From: Bacteroidota bacterium
GTDB lineage: Bacteria > Bacteroidota > Bacteroidia > Bacteroidales > FEN-979
Reading direction: 5' to 3'
Length of the DNA stretch: 64,000 bases
NCBI GenBank assembly: GCA_026391735.1
Contig: JAPLDL010000018.1
Span: 1 to 64,000 of the forward strand
Below the pieces are notes generated by a model. The model made no database searches. It had not been told where the DNA came from and worked only from the letters and a program-made list of their open reading frames with translations. Positions 1 to 8,379 of this stretch are shown here, in pieces. A program made the position numbers and the translations under genes. Each line of letters begins with the position of its first letter. The stretch's first letter is position 1.

Positions 1-10
1 CGACGGAGGT

Positions 11-1027
11 ATGGAGATCAGGCAGGAACAGGTAGAAAAACTGTTTACTAGTCTCTGTTCTTCCCAGGAGATCAAAAAGGTGGGAGCCCTTATCAGCAAG
101 AGGCTTGGTCGGCCGCTGCAGCCCTTCGATATCTGGTACGACGGATTTAAAGCCAGGAGTACGATGAACCAGGACGAGCTGGACAAGATCACCCGGGCTA
201 AATATCCTGATCCCAAAGCTTATGAAGCCGACATCCCCAACATGCTTATCAAACTGGGTTTCAAACCTGACAAAGCCAGGGAAATTGCTTCTCATATTAC
301 GGTTGACCCGGCCCGTGGCAGCGGTCACGCCTGGGGAGCTCAGATGAAAGGAGATAAAGCCCACCTTCGCACCCGCATCGCAAAATCGGGTATGGATTAT
401 AAAGGGTATAATATTGCTGTGCATGAGATGGGACATAATGTGGAACAGACTATTTCTCTTTACATGGTCGACAACTATTCCATGTCGGGAGTTCCAAACA
501 CAGCCTTCACAGAAGCGCTGGCTTTCATCTTTCAGAAACGTGATCTGTTCCTGCTTGACAGGAAAGACAATGATCCGAATAAAGAAGCTCTTGCTGCCCT
601 TGACCAGTTCTGGATGAGTTATGAAATCATGGGTGTATCGCTGGTTGATATGAGCGTTTGGAAGTGGATGTATGAAAACCCGAATGCCACGGCTGAGCAA
701 TTAAAGGAGAAAGTGATAGCTACTGCGAAAGATGTATGGAATACATACTATGCCGAAGTGTTTGGCGTAAAGGATTGCCCCCTTCTGGCCATTTATTCCC
801 ATATGATCGATAACCCGCTTTACCTGCCGAATTATCCGATAGGGCATTTGATCGATTTCCAGATCGATGAATACCTGAAAGGAAAGAATTTTGCGGATGA
901 GATCGTTCGGATATATTCGACCGGCCGCTTGATCCCGCAACTGTGGATGAAAAATGCAGTAGGAAGCGAGATCTCGGTCAAGCCGATCCTGGATGCAACG
1001 GATAAGGCCCTGGTCACTGTGAAGTGA
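11..1027 (+). CDS. HEMGH zinc metallopeptidase, probably 5'-truncated by the window edge
   Basis: The 338 residues from the first visible ATG carry a zinc-binding HEMGH motif at about residues 138-142 and a likely third ligand, Glu168, in the helix FTEALAFIFQ, 26 residues later. That arrangement is typical of M3-like or other gluzincin metallopeptidases. The frame stays open from base 2 up to the ATG and no signal peptide is seen, so the protein probably starts upstream of the window and this is its catalytic C-terminal part. No more specific family was recognised. The gene is convergent with hutI, separated by about 50 bases that hold two broken CAGGATGC-like words. Confidence 0.75.
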   Translation: MEIRQEQVEKLFTSLCSSQEIKKVGALISKRLGRPLQPFDIWYDGFKARSTMNQDELDKITRAKYPDPKAYEADIPNMLIKLGFKPDKAREIASHITVDPARGSGHAWGAQMKGDKAHLRTRIAKSGMDYKGYNIAVHEMGHNVEQTISLYMVDNYSMSGVPNTAFTEALAFIFQKRDLFLLDRKDNDPNKEALAALDQFWMSYEIMGVSLVDMSVWKWMYENPNATAEQLKEKVIATAKDVWNTYYAEVFGVKDCPLLAIYSHMIDNPLYLPNYPIGHLIDFQIDEYLKGKNFADEIVRIYSTGRLIPQLWMKNAVGSEISVKPILDATDKALVTVK

Positions 1028-1075
1028 AGATTCAGGATGCGAGATATGGTGATGTTTATCTGATCCTGTAACCTG

Positions 1076-2329
1076 TTACCCAATAACTTCCCCGTTCAAT
1101 ATCACAGTCTCCACCTTATTGGATCCATAAGCGTATGGCATATATTCATAGGAAGGGATTGGTTTGGTAATATACATATTGGCTTTCTTTCCCACGGCTA
1201 TGCTGCCGTATTCTTCGCTTAACCCCATCGCATAAGCGGAGTTAATCGTCACTGCATTGATGGCTTCTTCGGGCAGCATCCGATATTTTATACATGCCAT
1301 GGATAGGATGAACTGCATATTGCCCGATGGTGAGGAGCCGGGGTTGAAGTCGGAAGCCATAGCAACGGGCAAGCCGGCATCGATCATTTTACGAACCGGG
1401 GCATATTCCATACCCAGGAAAAACGCCGCCCCCGGCAGTATGGTAGGCATGGTTTCCGAATCCAGAAGACATTCAATTTCTGCCTTGCCTGTATATTCAA
1501 GGTGATCGACCGAGAGCGCGTTATATTTCACGCCAGCCTGGATTCCTCCCGAACAATAAAGTTCATTGGCATGGATCTTTGGCCTCATACCATATTTCAT
1601 CCCGGCTGTGAGTATCCGTTCAGTGTCTTCAACTGTAAAGAACCCCCTTTCGCAAAACACGTCGATGTAATCGGCAAGTTCTTCAGAAGCAACAAGGGGG
1701 ATCATTTCATTGATCACCATGTCCACAAATGCCGATTGCCGGCCTTTGAAATCAAGAGGGACGGCATGGGCGCCCAGGAAAGTCGGAACGAGTTTAAGCG
1801 GAGTCATAAACTGCAGGCGGCGAATAACCCGAAGCATCTTCAGCTCATCCTCCACTGCAAGTCCATACCCGCTTTTGATCTCTACTGCCCCTGTTCCCAA
1901 CATCATGATCTCATGTAACCTGGGCAGGGCCTGCGCTATAAGTTCATCTTCAGATGCTTCATGCAGCCGTCGGGCAGAATTTAAAATACCTCCTCCCCGG
2001 GCAGCAATCTCTTCGTAGGAACGCCCCCTGATCTTATCAATATACTCTATTTCCCTGCTCCCTGCATATACCATATGGGTGTGGGAATCACAGAATGACG
2101 GAAAGACCATGCGGTCAACAGCGTCAATTATTTTCATCTTCTTACCCCAGGCTTTGTTGAAATCGGGTATCTCTTTCATTTTGCCGAAGTCGGTGATCAG
2201 ATTGCCTTCAATATAAACCCAGGCATCCTTGATGGTTTTCAGCTTCGCCATTTCCGATCCGGAAACTTTGAGCCTGACCTTGTTCTCAACCTGCACAAGT
2301 TCCCGGATATTTTTAATCAACAGAGCCAT
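1076..2329 (-). CDS. hutI: Imidazolonepropionase
   Basis: HutI opens the ring of 4-imidazolone-5-propionate to give N-formimino-L-glutamate in cytosolic histidine degradation. The 417 residues match the usual family length. Visible landmarks are the metal-binding HTH in FCDSHTHMVYAG (about 83-85), the substrate-loop motifs RGGGI and KSGYGL, FLGAHAVP, and a C-terminal ASDFNPGSSP segment with the conserved Asp of amidohydrolases. No hutH, hutU or formiminotransferase gene lies beside it, so the rest of the pathway must be elsewhere. A TATCTTTG box (2359-2366, minus strand) lies about 30 bases upstream of the start. Confidence 0.95.
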   Translation of the reverse strand: MALLIKNIRELVQVENKVRLKVSGSEMAKLKTIKDAWVYIEGNLITDFGKMKEIPDFNKAWGKKMKIIDAVDRMVFPSFCDSHTHMVYAGSREIEYIDKIRGRSYEEIAARGGGILNSARRLHEASEDELIAQALPRLHEIMMLGTGAVEIKSGYGLAVEDELKMLRVIRRLQFMTPLKLVPTFLGAHAVPLDFKGRQSAFVDMVINEMIPLVASEELADYIDVFCERGFFTVEDTERILTAGMKYGMRPKIHANELYCSGGIQAGVKYNALSVDHLEYTGKAEIECLLDSETMPTILPGAAFFLGMEYAPVRKMIDAGLPVAMASDFNPGSSPSGNMQFILSMACIKYRMLPEEAINAVTINSAYAMGLSEEYGSIAVGKKANMYITKPIPSYEYMPYAYGSNKVETVILNGEVIG

Positions 2330-2358
2330 GAATGAGGTATTATGTTAGGGTGTACATA

Positions 2359-2366
2359 CAAAGATA
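2359..2366 (-). promoter_or_regulatory. -7 promoter box for hutI
   Basis: The minus strand reads TATCTTTG, a full match to the Bacteroidota TAnnTTTG element, about 30 bases upstream of hutI. No clear TTTG -33 element was found. Confidence 0.5.
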
Positions 2367-2409
2367 TGGAAATTTCCGGACCATTAATTCAGCTGACAGC
2401 TAACACGGT

Positions 2410-2811
2410 TCACTCTTTGTACAACAGATCGATCTCACCTTTCTTTTCAATGCATTCCATGAGTTTGGATTTTAGTTTCCAGCAGGTCATCTGACGTTTC
2501 TCAAGCTGGCGTGATAACTCATAAGAGGATATTTCAGGATCATGGCAAACCATGTAAACCATCCGGAATGCTTCGGTAATGTCAATATGGCAACGGTGAA
2601 ATATTGTGTTTGCTGTTGCAGACTCTTCAGACTTACACTTTGTACAACGCCTTGAGAAAGGCGTTTTACCCTTGCAGAAATTAGTATGCCCGCATTTCCT
2701 GCAAACAAACCCCTGAGACCATTTTTGTTCAGATATATATTTATAACAAGCTACTTCAGAAGAGAACAGGCTTTCAAATTGAATGATATTCAGCGATTTT
2801 ATTTCCAGCAT
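2410..2811 (-). CDS. Orphan IS1595-type zinc-ribbon protein (no DDE domain)
   Basis: This is a 133-residue protein from the Met at 2811. It begins with the layout of the zinc-ribbon domain that opens IS1595/ISXO2 transposases: FESLFSSEVACYKYI, WSQGFVCRKCGHTNFC, then CTKCKS, so two CxxC pairs. A helical segment typical of the same transposases follows (TANTIFHRCHIDITEAFRMV). The protein ends at KGEIDLLYKE, where the catalytic DDE domain would start, and no remnant of that domain or of terminal repeats is visible downstream. It may be a domesticated DNA-binding remnant. The longer start at 2856 is unlikely because it would sit inside a TAnnTTTG box (2854-2861). Confidence 0.65.
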   Translation of the reverse strand: MLEIKSLNIIQFESLFSSEVACYKYISEQKWSQGFVCRKCGHTNFCKGKTPFSRRCTKCKSEESATANTIFHRCHIDITEAFRMVYMVCHDPEISSYELSRQLEKRQMTCWKLKSKLMECIEKKGEIDLLYKE

Positions 2812-2853
2812 ACCTGGCATCTGTTTTTTTACCCCGATTAATGAAATATATTG

Positions 2854-2861
2854 CAAAAATA
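2854..2861 (-). promoter_or_regulatory. -7 promoter box for the zinc-ribbon gene
   Basis: TATTTTTG on the minus strand, about 43 bases upstream of the chosen start at 2811. It is the main argument against the longer start at 2856. Confidence 0.4.
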
Positions 2862-2904
2862 AAAAAAATAGTGATACTTATGCGATTCATGAAATAATAT
2901 TTTG

Positions 2905-2912
2905 TAATTTTG
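2905..2912 (+). promoter_or_regulatory. -7 promoter box for the thioredoxin pair
   Basis: TAATTTTG matches TAnnTTTG and lies 33 bases upstream of the ATG at 2946. It probably drives both thioredoxin genes and possibly the WbqC-like gene. Confidence 0.45.
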
Positions 2913-2945
2913 CTGACGAATTTCGATCCACACATATAAAACATC

Positions 2946-3458
2946 ATGAAGAGAGTAGTTTTCCTTTTCGGCCTGCTTGTTATGTTCAGCATGAATGCAT
3001 GCAGCGGCAATCCTTCAGTTTCCGGTACGAGCGCAGTTACAAAAAAGACTGCTATAGAAGAAACTTCCCAGGGCAAGGTCGTTCATCTTGACCAGGCCGT
3101 ATTCAGGGAATTGGTATGGGATTACAAGAAAAATTCCAGCGCCTGGGTATTTGAAGGCGATATGCCGGTGATTGTTGATTTTTATGCCGATTGGTGCCGA
3201 CCCTGCAGGTCCCTGGCGCCTACCATGGATGAACTTGCCATGGAATACAAGGGCAAGATTCGGATATACAAAGTGAATACCGATGACAACAAGGAATTAT
3301 CGGGTCTGATGGGCATCAGTTCCATTCCGGCCTTATTATTCGTCCCTCAGGGAACCAAGCCGAATTTTTCATTGGGCGCACTTCCAAAAGACAGATTGAA
3401 GAGCATGATCGATGAAATTTTATTAAAACAGAAAAAAAATAACACAAAACAGAACTAG
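2946..3458 (+). CDS. Thioredoxin-fold lipoprotein
   Basis: The 170-residue protein starts with a lipoprotein signal (MKRVVFLFGLLVMFSMNAC) whose lipobox Cys19 would be lipidated, so it should be anchored in the periplasm. A thioredoxin domain covers roughly residues 45-165, with active site WCRPC (Cys84, Cys87) and the cis-Pro loop SSIPAL. The Arg in WCRPC differs from the usual WCGPC. It is very similar in layout to the cytosolic thioredoxin 6 bases downstream (shared VDFYADWC and LGALPKD), which suggests a tandem duplication in which one copy was exported. The role is presumably thiol reduction or disulfide exchange in the envelope; the partner is unknown. Confidence 0.85.
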   Translation: MKRVVFLFGLLVMFSMNACSGNPSVSGTSAVTKKTAIEETSQGKVVHLDQAVFRELVWDYKKNSSAWVFEGDMPVIVDFYADWCRPCRSLAPTMDELAMEYKGKIRIYKVNTDDNKELSGLMGISSIPALLFVPQGTKPNFSLGALPKDRLKSMIDEILLKQKKNNTKQN

Positions 3459-3464
3459 GAATTT

Positions 3465-3833
3465 ATGGCAACAGAGCATCTCACCAAAGCTACCTTCACC
3501 GAGAAGGTATATAATTTTGAACTGAACAAAGACTGGAAATTTGAAGGCACGCTTCCGTGTATCATTGATTTTTATGCCGACTGGTGCGGTCCATGCAAGA
3601 TGGTAGCGCCAATCCTGGAAGAGCTTTCCACTGAATATGCCGGAAAAGTTAATATCTACAAAATTGATACCGAAGCAGAACAGGAGCTGGCCAGTGTTTT
3701 CGGGATAAGGAGCATTCCTTCCATGCTGTTTTGCCCGGTTGACGGACAGCCCCAAATGGCAGTAGGCGCTCTTCCAAAAGATTCACTGATCAAAGCCATT
3801 GACGACGTCTTGCTGAACAAACAGGCAAACTGA
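3465..3833 (+). CDS. trxA: Thioredoxin (cytosolic)
   Basis: This 122-residue thioredoxin has the standard WCGPC active site (Cys41, Cys44) in a DFYADWCGPCKMVAP context and the cis-Pro in RSIPSML. It has no signal peptide, so it should be the cytosolic disulfide reductant fed by thioredoxin reductase. It starts 6 bases after the lipoprotein thioredoxin and is followed after 9 bases by a WbqC-like gene, so the three are probably one transcript. The sequence is slightly extended at the N-terminus compared with the 105-110 residues of classical TrxA. Confidence 0.9.
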   Translation: MATEHLTKATFTEKVYNFELNKDWKFEGTLPCIIDFYADWCGPCKMVAPILEELSTEYAGKVNIYKIDTEAEQELASVFGIRSIPSMLFCPVDGQPQMAVGALPKDSLIKAIDDVLLNKQAN

Positions 3834-3842
3834 TAGCTGAGT

Positions 3843-4469
3843 ATGGCCGATGAAAAGATCATCGTCTCTACTGCTTACTTTCCTCCGATAGGATATATTT
3901 CGGCCCTTGTTAAAGCTGAGGAAGTAGTGATTGATCTTGATGAGACATATCCTAAACAAACCTGCAGGAACCACACGAATATATGCGGCCCCAATGGCAG
4001 GCAAACCCTCAGCATCCCCGTAAATAAACCCGGTGGGAATCATACGAAATCCAGGGATATCAGGATCTCGTATGCCCTCCCCTGGCGAAAGACTCATTTG
4101 CGGTCACTAGAAGCCGCCTATAGCAATTCCCCATTTTTCCTTTATTACCAGGATTATTTCAGACCGGTCTTTGAAAAGAAATATGATTTTCTTGCGGATA
4201 TCAATTCTGAAATACTTGAGATCCTCTACCAGGTCTTACGAATATCAGGGCGGATCAGTTTTGCAGAAACTTATATCAGGCATCCTGAAGGCATGCGCGA
4301 TTTGCGCAATGAGCTGACTGCGAAGCAGGCGATGGCAATTTGTAAACCCTACACCCAGACATTTTCCGAAAAACATGGTTTCATTCCCAATCTCAGTATT
4401 CTCGATCTTATTTTCAATTTAGGTGAGGAAGCTACGGAATACTTGCAATTTTTCGTATCTTTGCGTTAA
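3843..4469 (+). CDS. WbqC-like family protein
   Basis: The 208 residues fit the WbqC-like family of Bacteroidota: STAYFPPIGYISAL at the start, then NICGPNGRQTLSIPV and WRKTHLRSLEAAYSNSPFF, which are characteristic of the family. Some relatives sit in polysaccharide or non-ribosomal-type clusters, but the activity is not established and this copy has no glycan neighbours. It closely follows trxA, and its 3' end contains the -7 box of the next gene (feoAB), so transcription is probably re-initiated there. Confidence 0.8.
   Translation: MADEKIIVSTAYFPPIGYISALVKAEEVVIDLDETYPKQTCRNHTNICGPNGRQTLSIPVNKPGGNHTKSRDIRISYALPWRKTHLRSLEAAYSNSPFFLYYQDYFRPVFEKKYDFLADINSEILEILYQVLRISGRISFAETYIRHPEGMRDLRNELTAKQAMAICKPYTQTFSEKHGFIPNLSILDLIFNLGEEATEYLQFFVSLR
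4456..4463 (+). promoter_or_regulatory. -7 promoter box for feoAB
   Basis: TATCTTTG lies 22 bases upstream of the TTG start of feoAB, inside the last codons of the WbqC-like gene. No Fur-like palindrome could be made out around it. Confidence 0.5.
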
Positions 4470-4484
4470 TTTAATCTAAATTAA

Positions 4485-6887
4485 TTGTCTACACTTTTTG
4501 ACCTCAGGGAAGGCGAGCATGGGCTCATCACGAAAGTCCGCGGCCGGGGAGGATTCCGTAAACGAATTACCGAAATGGGATTCGTTCGCGGCAAGGTCGT
4601 CAGCGTGGTCAAATCGGCGCCACTCCTTGATCCGGTTGAATACAAGATACTGGGGTATAATGTTTCCCTGCGCCAAACCGAAGCACGGTTAATAGAGGTC
4701 ATCCCTTTAGGGAACGAAACCGCTCCCTCATCAGCAGAAACAGAAAAAAAGCAATTTAACGGGACCATTGAAGAAGAAACACTCAGGGAACTCGACGGAG
4801 ACCGGGGAAAAATCATTGATATAGCGCTGGTTGGGAATCCAAACTGCGGTAAAACCACCCTGTTCAACTTTGCTTCCGGGTCGCACGAAAGAGTGGGAAA
4901 TTTCGGAGGGGTAACGGTCGATTCAAAAACAGCAAAATTCAGGCAGGACGGGTATACCTTTAACATTACGGACCTGCCGGGGACTTATTCCCTTACAGCC
5001 TATTCACCCGAAGAGCTTTATGTACGCAAGCATATAACCGATTCAGTCCCGGATGTTGTAGTGAATATCATCGACGCATCCAATCTGGAAAGGAACCTTT
5101 ACCTCACCACTCAGCTTATCGACATGGATATCAGGGTGGTCATAGCGTTGAACATGTTCGATGAATTCGAAAGAAAGGGTCCGGTACTGGATTACAAATC
5201 GCTGGGACAATTGCTTGGCATACCTGTGATCCCAACCATAAGTTCCAAAGGTGAAGGGATAAAGGAACTTTTTGCCAGGGTGATCGGGGTGTTTGAGGAC
5301 CGGGACCCCGTGATCCGCCACGTACATATAAATTACGGAGAGGACATGGAGCGCTCCATCCGAAAGATCCAGGAAGTTATCAGGAAAGACGAAGCCCTTG
5401 CCTTGAGGATCTCCACACGACATTACAGTATCAAACTTCTTGAAAGGGATGAAGAAGCAAGAAAAAGCCTGGTGCATTCGCCTCACTTCAAAGCTATTTC
5501 TGCAACAGCCGATAAAGAAATCAAGCGGCTTGAGGAGAGCTATAACGAAGACAGTGCAACCCTGGTGACCGATGCCCGTTACGGTTTTATTGCGGGCGCC
5601 CTCCGTGAAACCATGGATGCCAAAGAGCAGGCTTTTCCCGGGAAAACCTTCAGCGAACGTATCGATAATATCATCACGCATAAGTACCTGGGCTTTCCTG
5701 TTTTCCTGTTTTTTCTCTGGGTTATGTTCCAGACTACATTTTCGTTGGGAGAATATCCAAAGCACTGGATTGATCTGCTCGTGGGTTCTTTCGGAAGCCT
5801 CACCGGAGGCTTGCTCCCTCCCGGTCCGGTCAAAGACCTGCTCATCGACGGGATCATCAGCGGGGTTGGCAGCGTCATCGTTTTCCTTCCCAACATACTT
5901 ATCCTGTTCTTCTTTATCTCCCTTATGGAAGATTCAGGATACATGGCCAGGGCTGCCTTCATTATGGACAAGCTGATGCATAAAATGGGGCTTCACGGAC
6001 AATCGTTCATCCCGCTGATCATGGGTTTTGGCTGCAACGTGCCGGCCATTATGGTCACCCGCACCCTCAAAGATCGTAATGATCGCCTGCTTACCATGCT
6101 TATCAACCCGTTCATGTCGTGCAGTGCCCGCCTTCCGGTTTATCTCCTTATCACCGGGGCTATATTCCCGAGACATGCCGGTACCGTGATCTTTATGGTA
6201 TATATTACCGGTATCTTTCTGGCTGTGCTTATCTCCATCATCTTCAAGAAATTTTTATTCAAAAACAAGGAAGCCCCGTTTGTTATGGAGCTTCCGCCTT
6301 ACCGCATGCCCACAGTCAGGGTGATTCTGAGGCATATGTGGGAGAAAGCCCGGCAATACCTGAAAAAAATGGGAGGGGTTATCCTGATCGCCGTGATCAT
6401 TATCTGGGCTCTTGAATATTTCCCGGGGGGCGAAAGAGTAAACAAAACCGAACGCTTACAGCAGTCTTACATCGGCAAGATTGGTAAAATGATTGAGCCC
6501 GTGATAGAACCTCTCGGTTTCGACTGGAGGATGGGAGTGAGCCTTATCACAGGGGCTGCAGCGAAGGAAGTAGTCGTTAGCACCATGGGTGTTTTATTTG
6601 GTACTCCTTCGGCGGATGAAGTGAACCCGAAGGCTGATCTTACCTCGAAACTGCAAGCCGTCACGTATGAAAGCGGAGCTCTTAAAGGGAAGAAAGTGTT
6701 TACTCCCCTGGTTGGATTTTCCTATATATTATTTATCCTGATCTATATGCCCTGCATTGCCGTAATAGCAACTGTAAAACGGGAGTCGGGCCATTGGAAG
6801 TGGGCGCTATTTCTAATAGTATACACAACAGCACTGGCCTGGTCGGTTTCGTTCATGGTATACCAGCTGGGCTCCTTAATACTCTGA
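4485..6887 (+). CDS. feoB: Fused FeoA-FeoB ferrous iron transporter
   Basis: An 800-residue inner-membrane Fe(II) transporter. Residues 1-75 are a FeoA-type SH3-like domain (RITEMGFVRGKVVSVV). After a short linker comes the G domain: P-loop GNPNCGKT (117-124), DLPGTYSL (163-170) and NMFD as G4. The long C-terminal part carries FeoB transmembrane segments including GFGCNVPAIMVTRT, SCSARLPVY and the GAAAKEVVVSTMG segment. FeoA and FeoB are separate in most bacteria but fused in many Bacteroidota. The likely start is TTG at 4485, giving MSTLFDL; no nearby ATG fits the FeoA domain. A small Cys-rich partner gene follows after 3 bases. Confidence 0.95.
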   Translation: MSTLFDLREGEHGLITKVRGRGGFRKRITEMGFVRGKVVSVVKSAPLLDPVEYKILGYNVSLRQTEARLIEVIPLGNETAPSSAETEKKQFNGTIEEETLRELDGDRGKIIDIALVGNPNCGKTTLFNFASGSHERVGNFGGVTVDSKTAKFRQDGYTFNITDLPGTYSLTAYSPEELYVRKHITDSVPDVVVNIIDASNLERNLYLTTQLIDMDIRVVIALNMFDEFERKGPVLDYKSLGQLLGIPVIPTISSKGEGIKELFARVIGVFEDRDPVIRHVHINYGEDMERSIRKIQEVIRKDEALALRISTRHYSIKLLERDEEARKSLVHSPHFKAISATADKEIKRLEESYNEDSATLVTDARYGFIAGALRETMDAKEQAFPGKTFSERIDNIITHKYLGFPVFLFFLWVMFQTTFSLGEYPKHWIDLLVGSFGSLTGGLLPPGPVKDLLIDGIISGVGSVIVFLPNILILFFFISLMEDSGYMARAAFIMDKLMHKMGLHGQSFIPLIMGFGCNVPAIMVTRTLKDRNDRLLTMLINPFMSCSARLPVYLLITGAIFPRHAGTVIFMVYITGIFLAVLISIIFKKFLFKNKEAPFVMELPPYRMPTVRVILRHMWEKARQYLKKMGGVILIAVIIIWALEYFPGGERVNKTERLQQSYIGKIGKMIEPVIEPLGFDWRMGVSLITGAAAKEVVVSTMGVLFGTPSADEVNPKADLTSKLQAVTYESGALKGKKVFTPLVGFSYILFILIYMPCIAVIATVKRESGHWKWALFLIVYTTALAWSVSFMVYQLGSLIL

Positions 6888-6890
6888 ATC

Positions 6891-7055
6891 ATGACAGTTC
6901 AATATATCATCGTCGGTTTCATCATTGCAATGGCATTGTTAAACGTTGTTTTGCGTTTTTTCAAATCCATAACAAAGCCTGTAAATAAATGCGAAGGCTG
7001 TTCTGCCGGTCGCGGGGGATGTGCCCTGCATGAACAGAAAAGCAACAAACAATAA
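6891..7055 (+). CDS. FeoB-associated Cys-rich membrane protein
   Basis: A 54-residue protein starting 3 bases after feoAB. One transmembrane helix (about residues 4-24, YIIVGFIIAMALLNVVLRFF) is followed by a short cytosolic tail with three cysteines in KCEGCSAGRGGCALHE. This is the layout of the small proteins found next to feoB in many bacteria (FeoC-like position, DUF-type Cys-rich family). The cysteines could bind iron or an Fe-S cluster, but that is inference. The gene is almost certainly co-transcribed with feoAB. Confidence 0.85.
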   Translation: MTVQYIIVGFIIAMALLNVVLRFFKSITKPVNKCEGCSAGRGGCALHEQKSNKQ

Positions 7056-7097
7056 TGAATATTTTTCGTGAAGCTTTACTTTGCCATTACTAATTAC

Positions 7098-7105
7098 TAT
7101 ATTTG
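7098..7105 (+). promoter_or_regulatory. -7 promoter box for the MBOAT-like gene
   Basis: TATATTTG matches TAnnTTTG and lies 31 bases upstream of the ATG at 7137. Confidence 0.4.
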
Positions 7106-7136
7106 GTATTGATTTTTATACCTGAAAATTAATCCC

Positions 7137-7652
7137 ATGACAGTAAAACCGGCGATAAGCTTTGAGCAATACCTGAAACGCCGGGGATATTTGTTTTTGA
7201 CCTTCGAGGATATCTTCTTTAAAACCATCAGGAAAAGCTTTACTCAGAAAAGTTTTTGCGGATTCTGGAGAATGTGGAATCCCTATTCAGGATACGTGTT
7301 TTTTCTTCTGTATTCATTGGTACGTGGTGACAGAAAACGCCCATTGGCGATATTCTTTATTTTCATAACCAGCGGATTTGTTTTTCATGACCTTTTGATT
7401 TTCCTTGTTACGGGGAGTATATCAATTGTTTTTACGGTTACCTTCTCCATTTATTCAATGATCTTTAATATTGAACACAGGATGCTGGCAATTGGCAAAG
7501 ACGTAAGATCCTTTGCATCACGTAAAAACCTCTTCCCCCTGAAATATCATGTAATGAAAAACATGGCTTTATTGGCTTTGCCTCTTGCTGCAGGATTTAT
7601 TATAAATTTCTATGTTTTCCCACATTCGGTGATGAGCAGATTATTTCATTGA
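7137..7652 (+). CDS. Small membrane protein, MBOAT-like fragment
   Basis: A 171-residue protein with about three hydrophobic segments. The stretch SFCGFWRMWNPYSGYVFFL, followed about 40 residues later by FITSGFVFHDLLIF, resembles the two signature blocks of membrane-bound O-acyltransferases: SFxxFWRRWN and the SGxxH segment with the catalytic His. Family members are usually 350-500 residues, so this would be only the catalytic core region or a reduced relative. It ends with four basic or aromatic residues and no obvious frameshift is visible. The gene is followed after 25 bases by a START protein. The assignment is tentative; it could be an unrelated membrane protein. Confidence 0.45.
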   Translation: MTVKPAISFEQYLKRRGYLFLTFEDIFFKTIRKSFTQKSFCGFWRMWNPYSGYVFFLLYSLVRGDRKRPLAIFFIFITSGFVFHDLLIFLVTGSISIVFTVTFSIYSMIFNIEHRMLAIGKDVRSFASRKNLFPLKYHVMKNMALLALPLAAGFIINFYVFPHSVMSRLFH

Positions 7653-7677
7653 GCCCGATAAAAAAGCCTTATCCAGG

Positions 7678-8301
7678 ATGAAAGCCATTTTGCGTGCCAC
7701 CCTGTTCATATTTCTTCTTCTGCAATGGGGTCTTGGGTTGATGGCACAGTCCTGGGATTTTATCAAAGAAAAGAACGGTATTAAAATATATACCCGGGTT
7801 CCCGAATATTCAAGCTTTAAATGTTTTAAGGGAGAGACCGTAATTCATGCCAGCATGCAGGAGATCGGCCTGTATGTGGGTAACGTGAAGAATTTTAACT
7901 GGTGGGATAAAAACATCAGGGACCTTAAGGTTCTTGAATCGGAGTCGGATAAACATGTAAAATACTATTTTATCTATGATGTAACATGGCCATTGAATGA
8001 CCGGGATATCTGCGTTGAAGTGTTTATAAGCATCGACAGTATTACCGGGGTGAAAGTAGTTTATGCCAGGCCTTTGCCGGGTGTTATTCCCGAGAAGGAA
8101 GGCATTGTAAGAATAAAGAACTACTGGCAAAAATGGACTCTCACACCTATCGGCCAGAATTCTGTTCATGCTATCCTCGAAGGGTTTGTTGACCCTGCTG
8201 GCAGTGTGCCATCATGGCTTTACAATATGGTGATCGTTGAAACTCCTTTGAAAGTAATGGGAGGCATTAAGCAGAGAGTTGAGGCTGCACACCGGGATTA
8301 A
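7678..8301 (+). CDS. Secreted START-domain lipid-binding protein
   Basis: This 207-residue protein begins with a signal peptide (MKAILRATLFIFLLLQWGLGLMAQ) and then a START-like fold. Visible parts are KNGIKIYTRVPEYSSFKCFKGE, the core YYFIYDVTWPLNDRDICVE, and a C-terminal helix LYNMVIVETPLKVMGGIKQRV. START domains bind lipids in a hydrophobic cavity. Periplasmic or secreted bacterial versions are common in Bacteroidota, but their ligands are unknown. It lies 25 bases after the MBOAT-like gene, so an acyl- or lipid-related pair is possible. Confidence 0.8.
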   Translation: MKAILRATLFIFLLLQWGLGLMAQSWDFIKEKNGIKIYTRVPEYSSFKCFKGETVIHASMQEIGLYVGNVKNFNWWDKNIRDLKVLESESDKHVKYYFIYDVTWPLNDRDICVEVFISIDSITGVKVVYARPLPGVIPEKEGIVRIKNYWQKWTLTPIGQNSVHAILEGFVDPAGSVPSWLYNMVIVETPLKVMGGIKQRVEAAHRD

Positions 8302-8352
8302 TATTTTTTAACCAAATTCCGCCTCTTACCATCTCACCATCTTTCCATTTTC

Positions 8353-8360
8353 TATCTTTG
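8353..8360 (+). promoter_or_regulatory. -7 promoter box for the NlpC/P60 gene
   Basis: TATCTTTG lies 19 bases upstream of the ATG at 8380. Confidence 0.5.
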
Positions 8361-8379
8361 CTCCCTAAACTTAATAATC

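Noticed and set aside
2811-2856. Longer start for the zinc-ribbon protein
   Set aside because: The ATG at 2856 lies inside a TAnnTTTG box, so it would probably not be transcribed.
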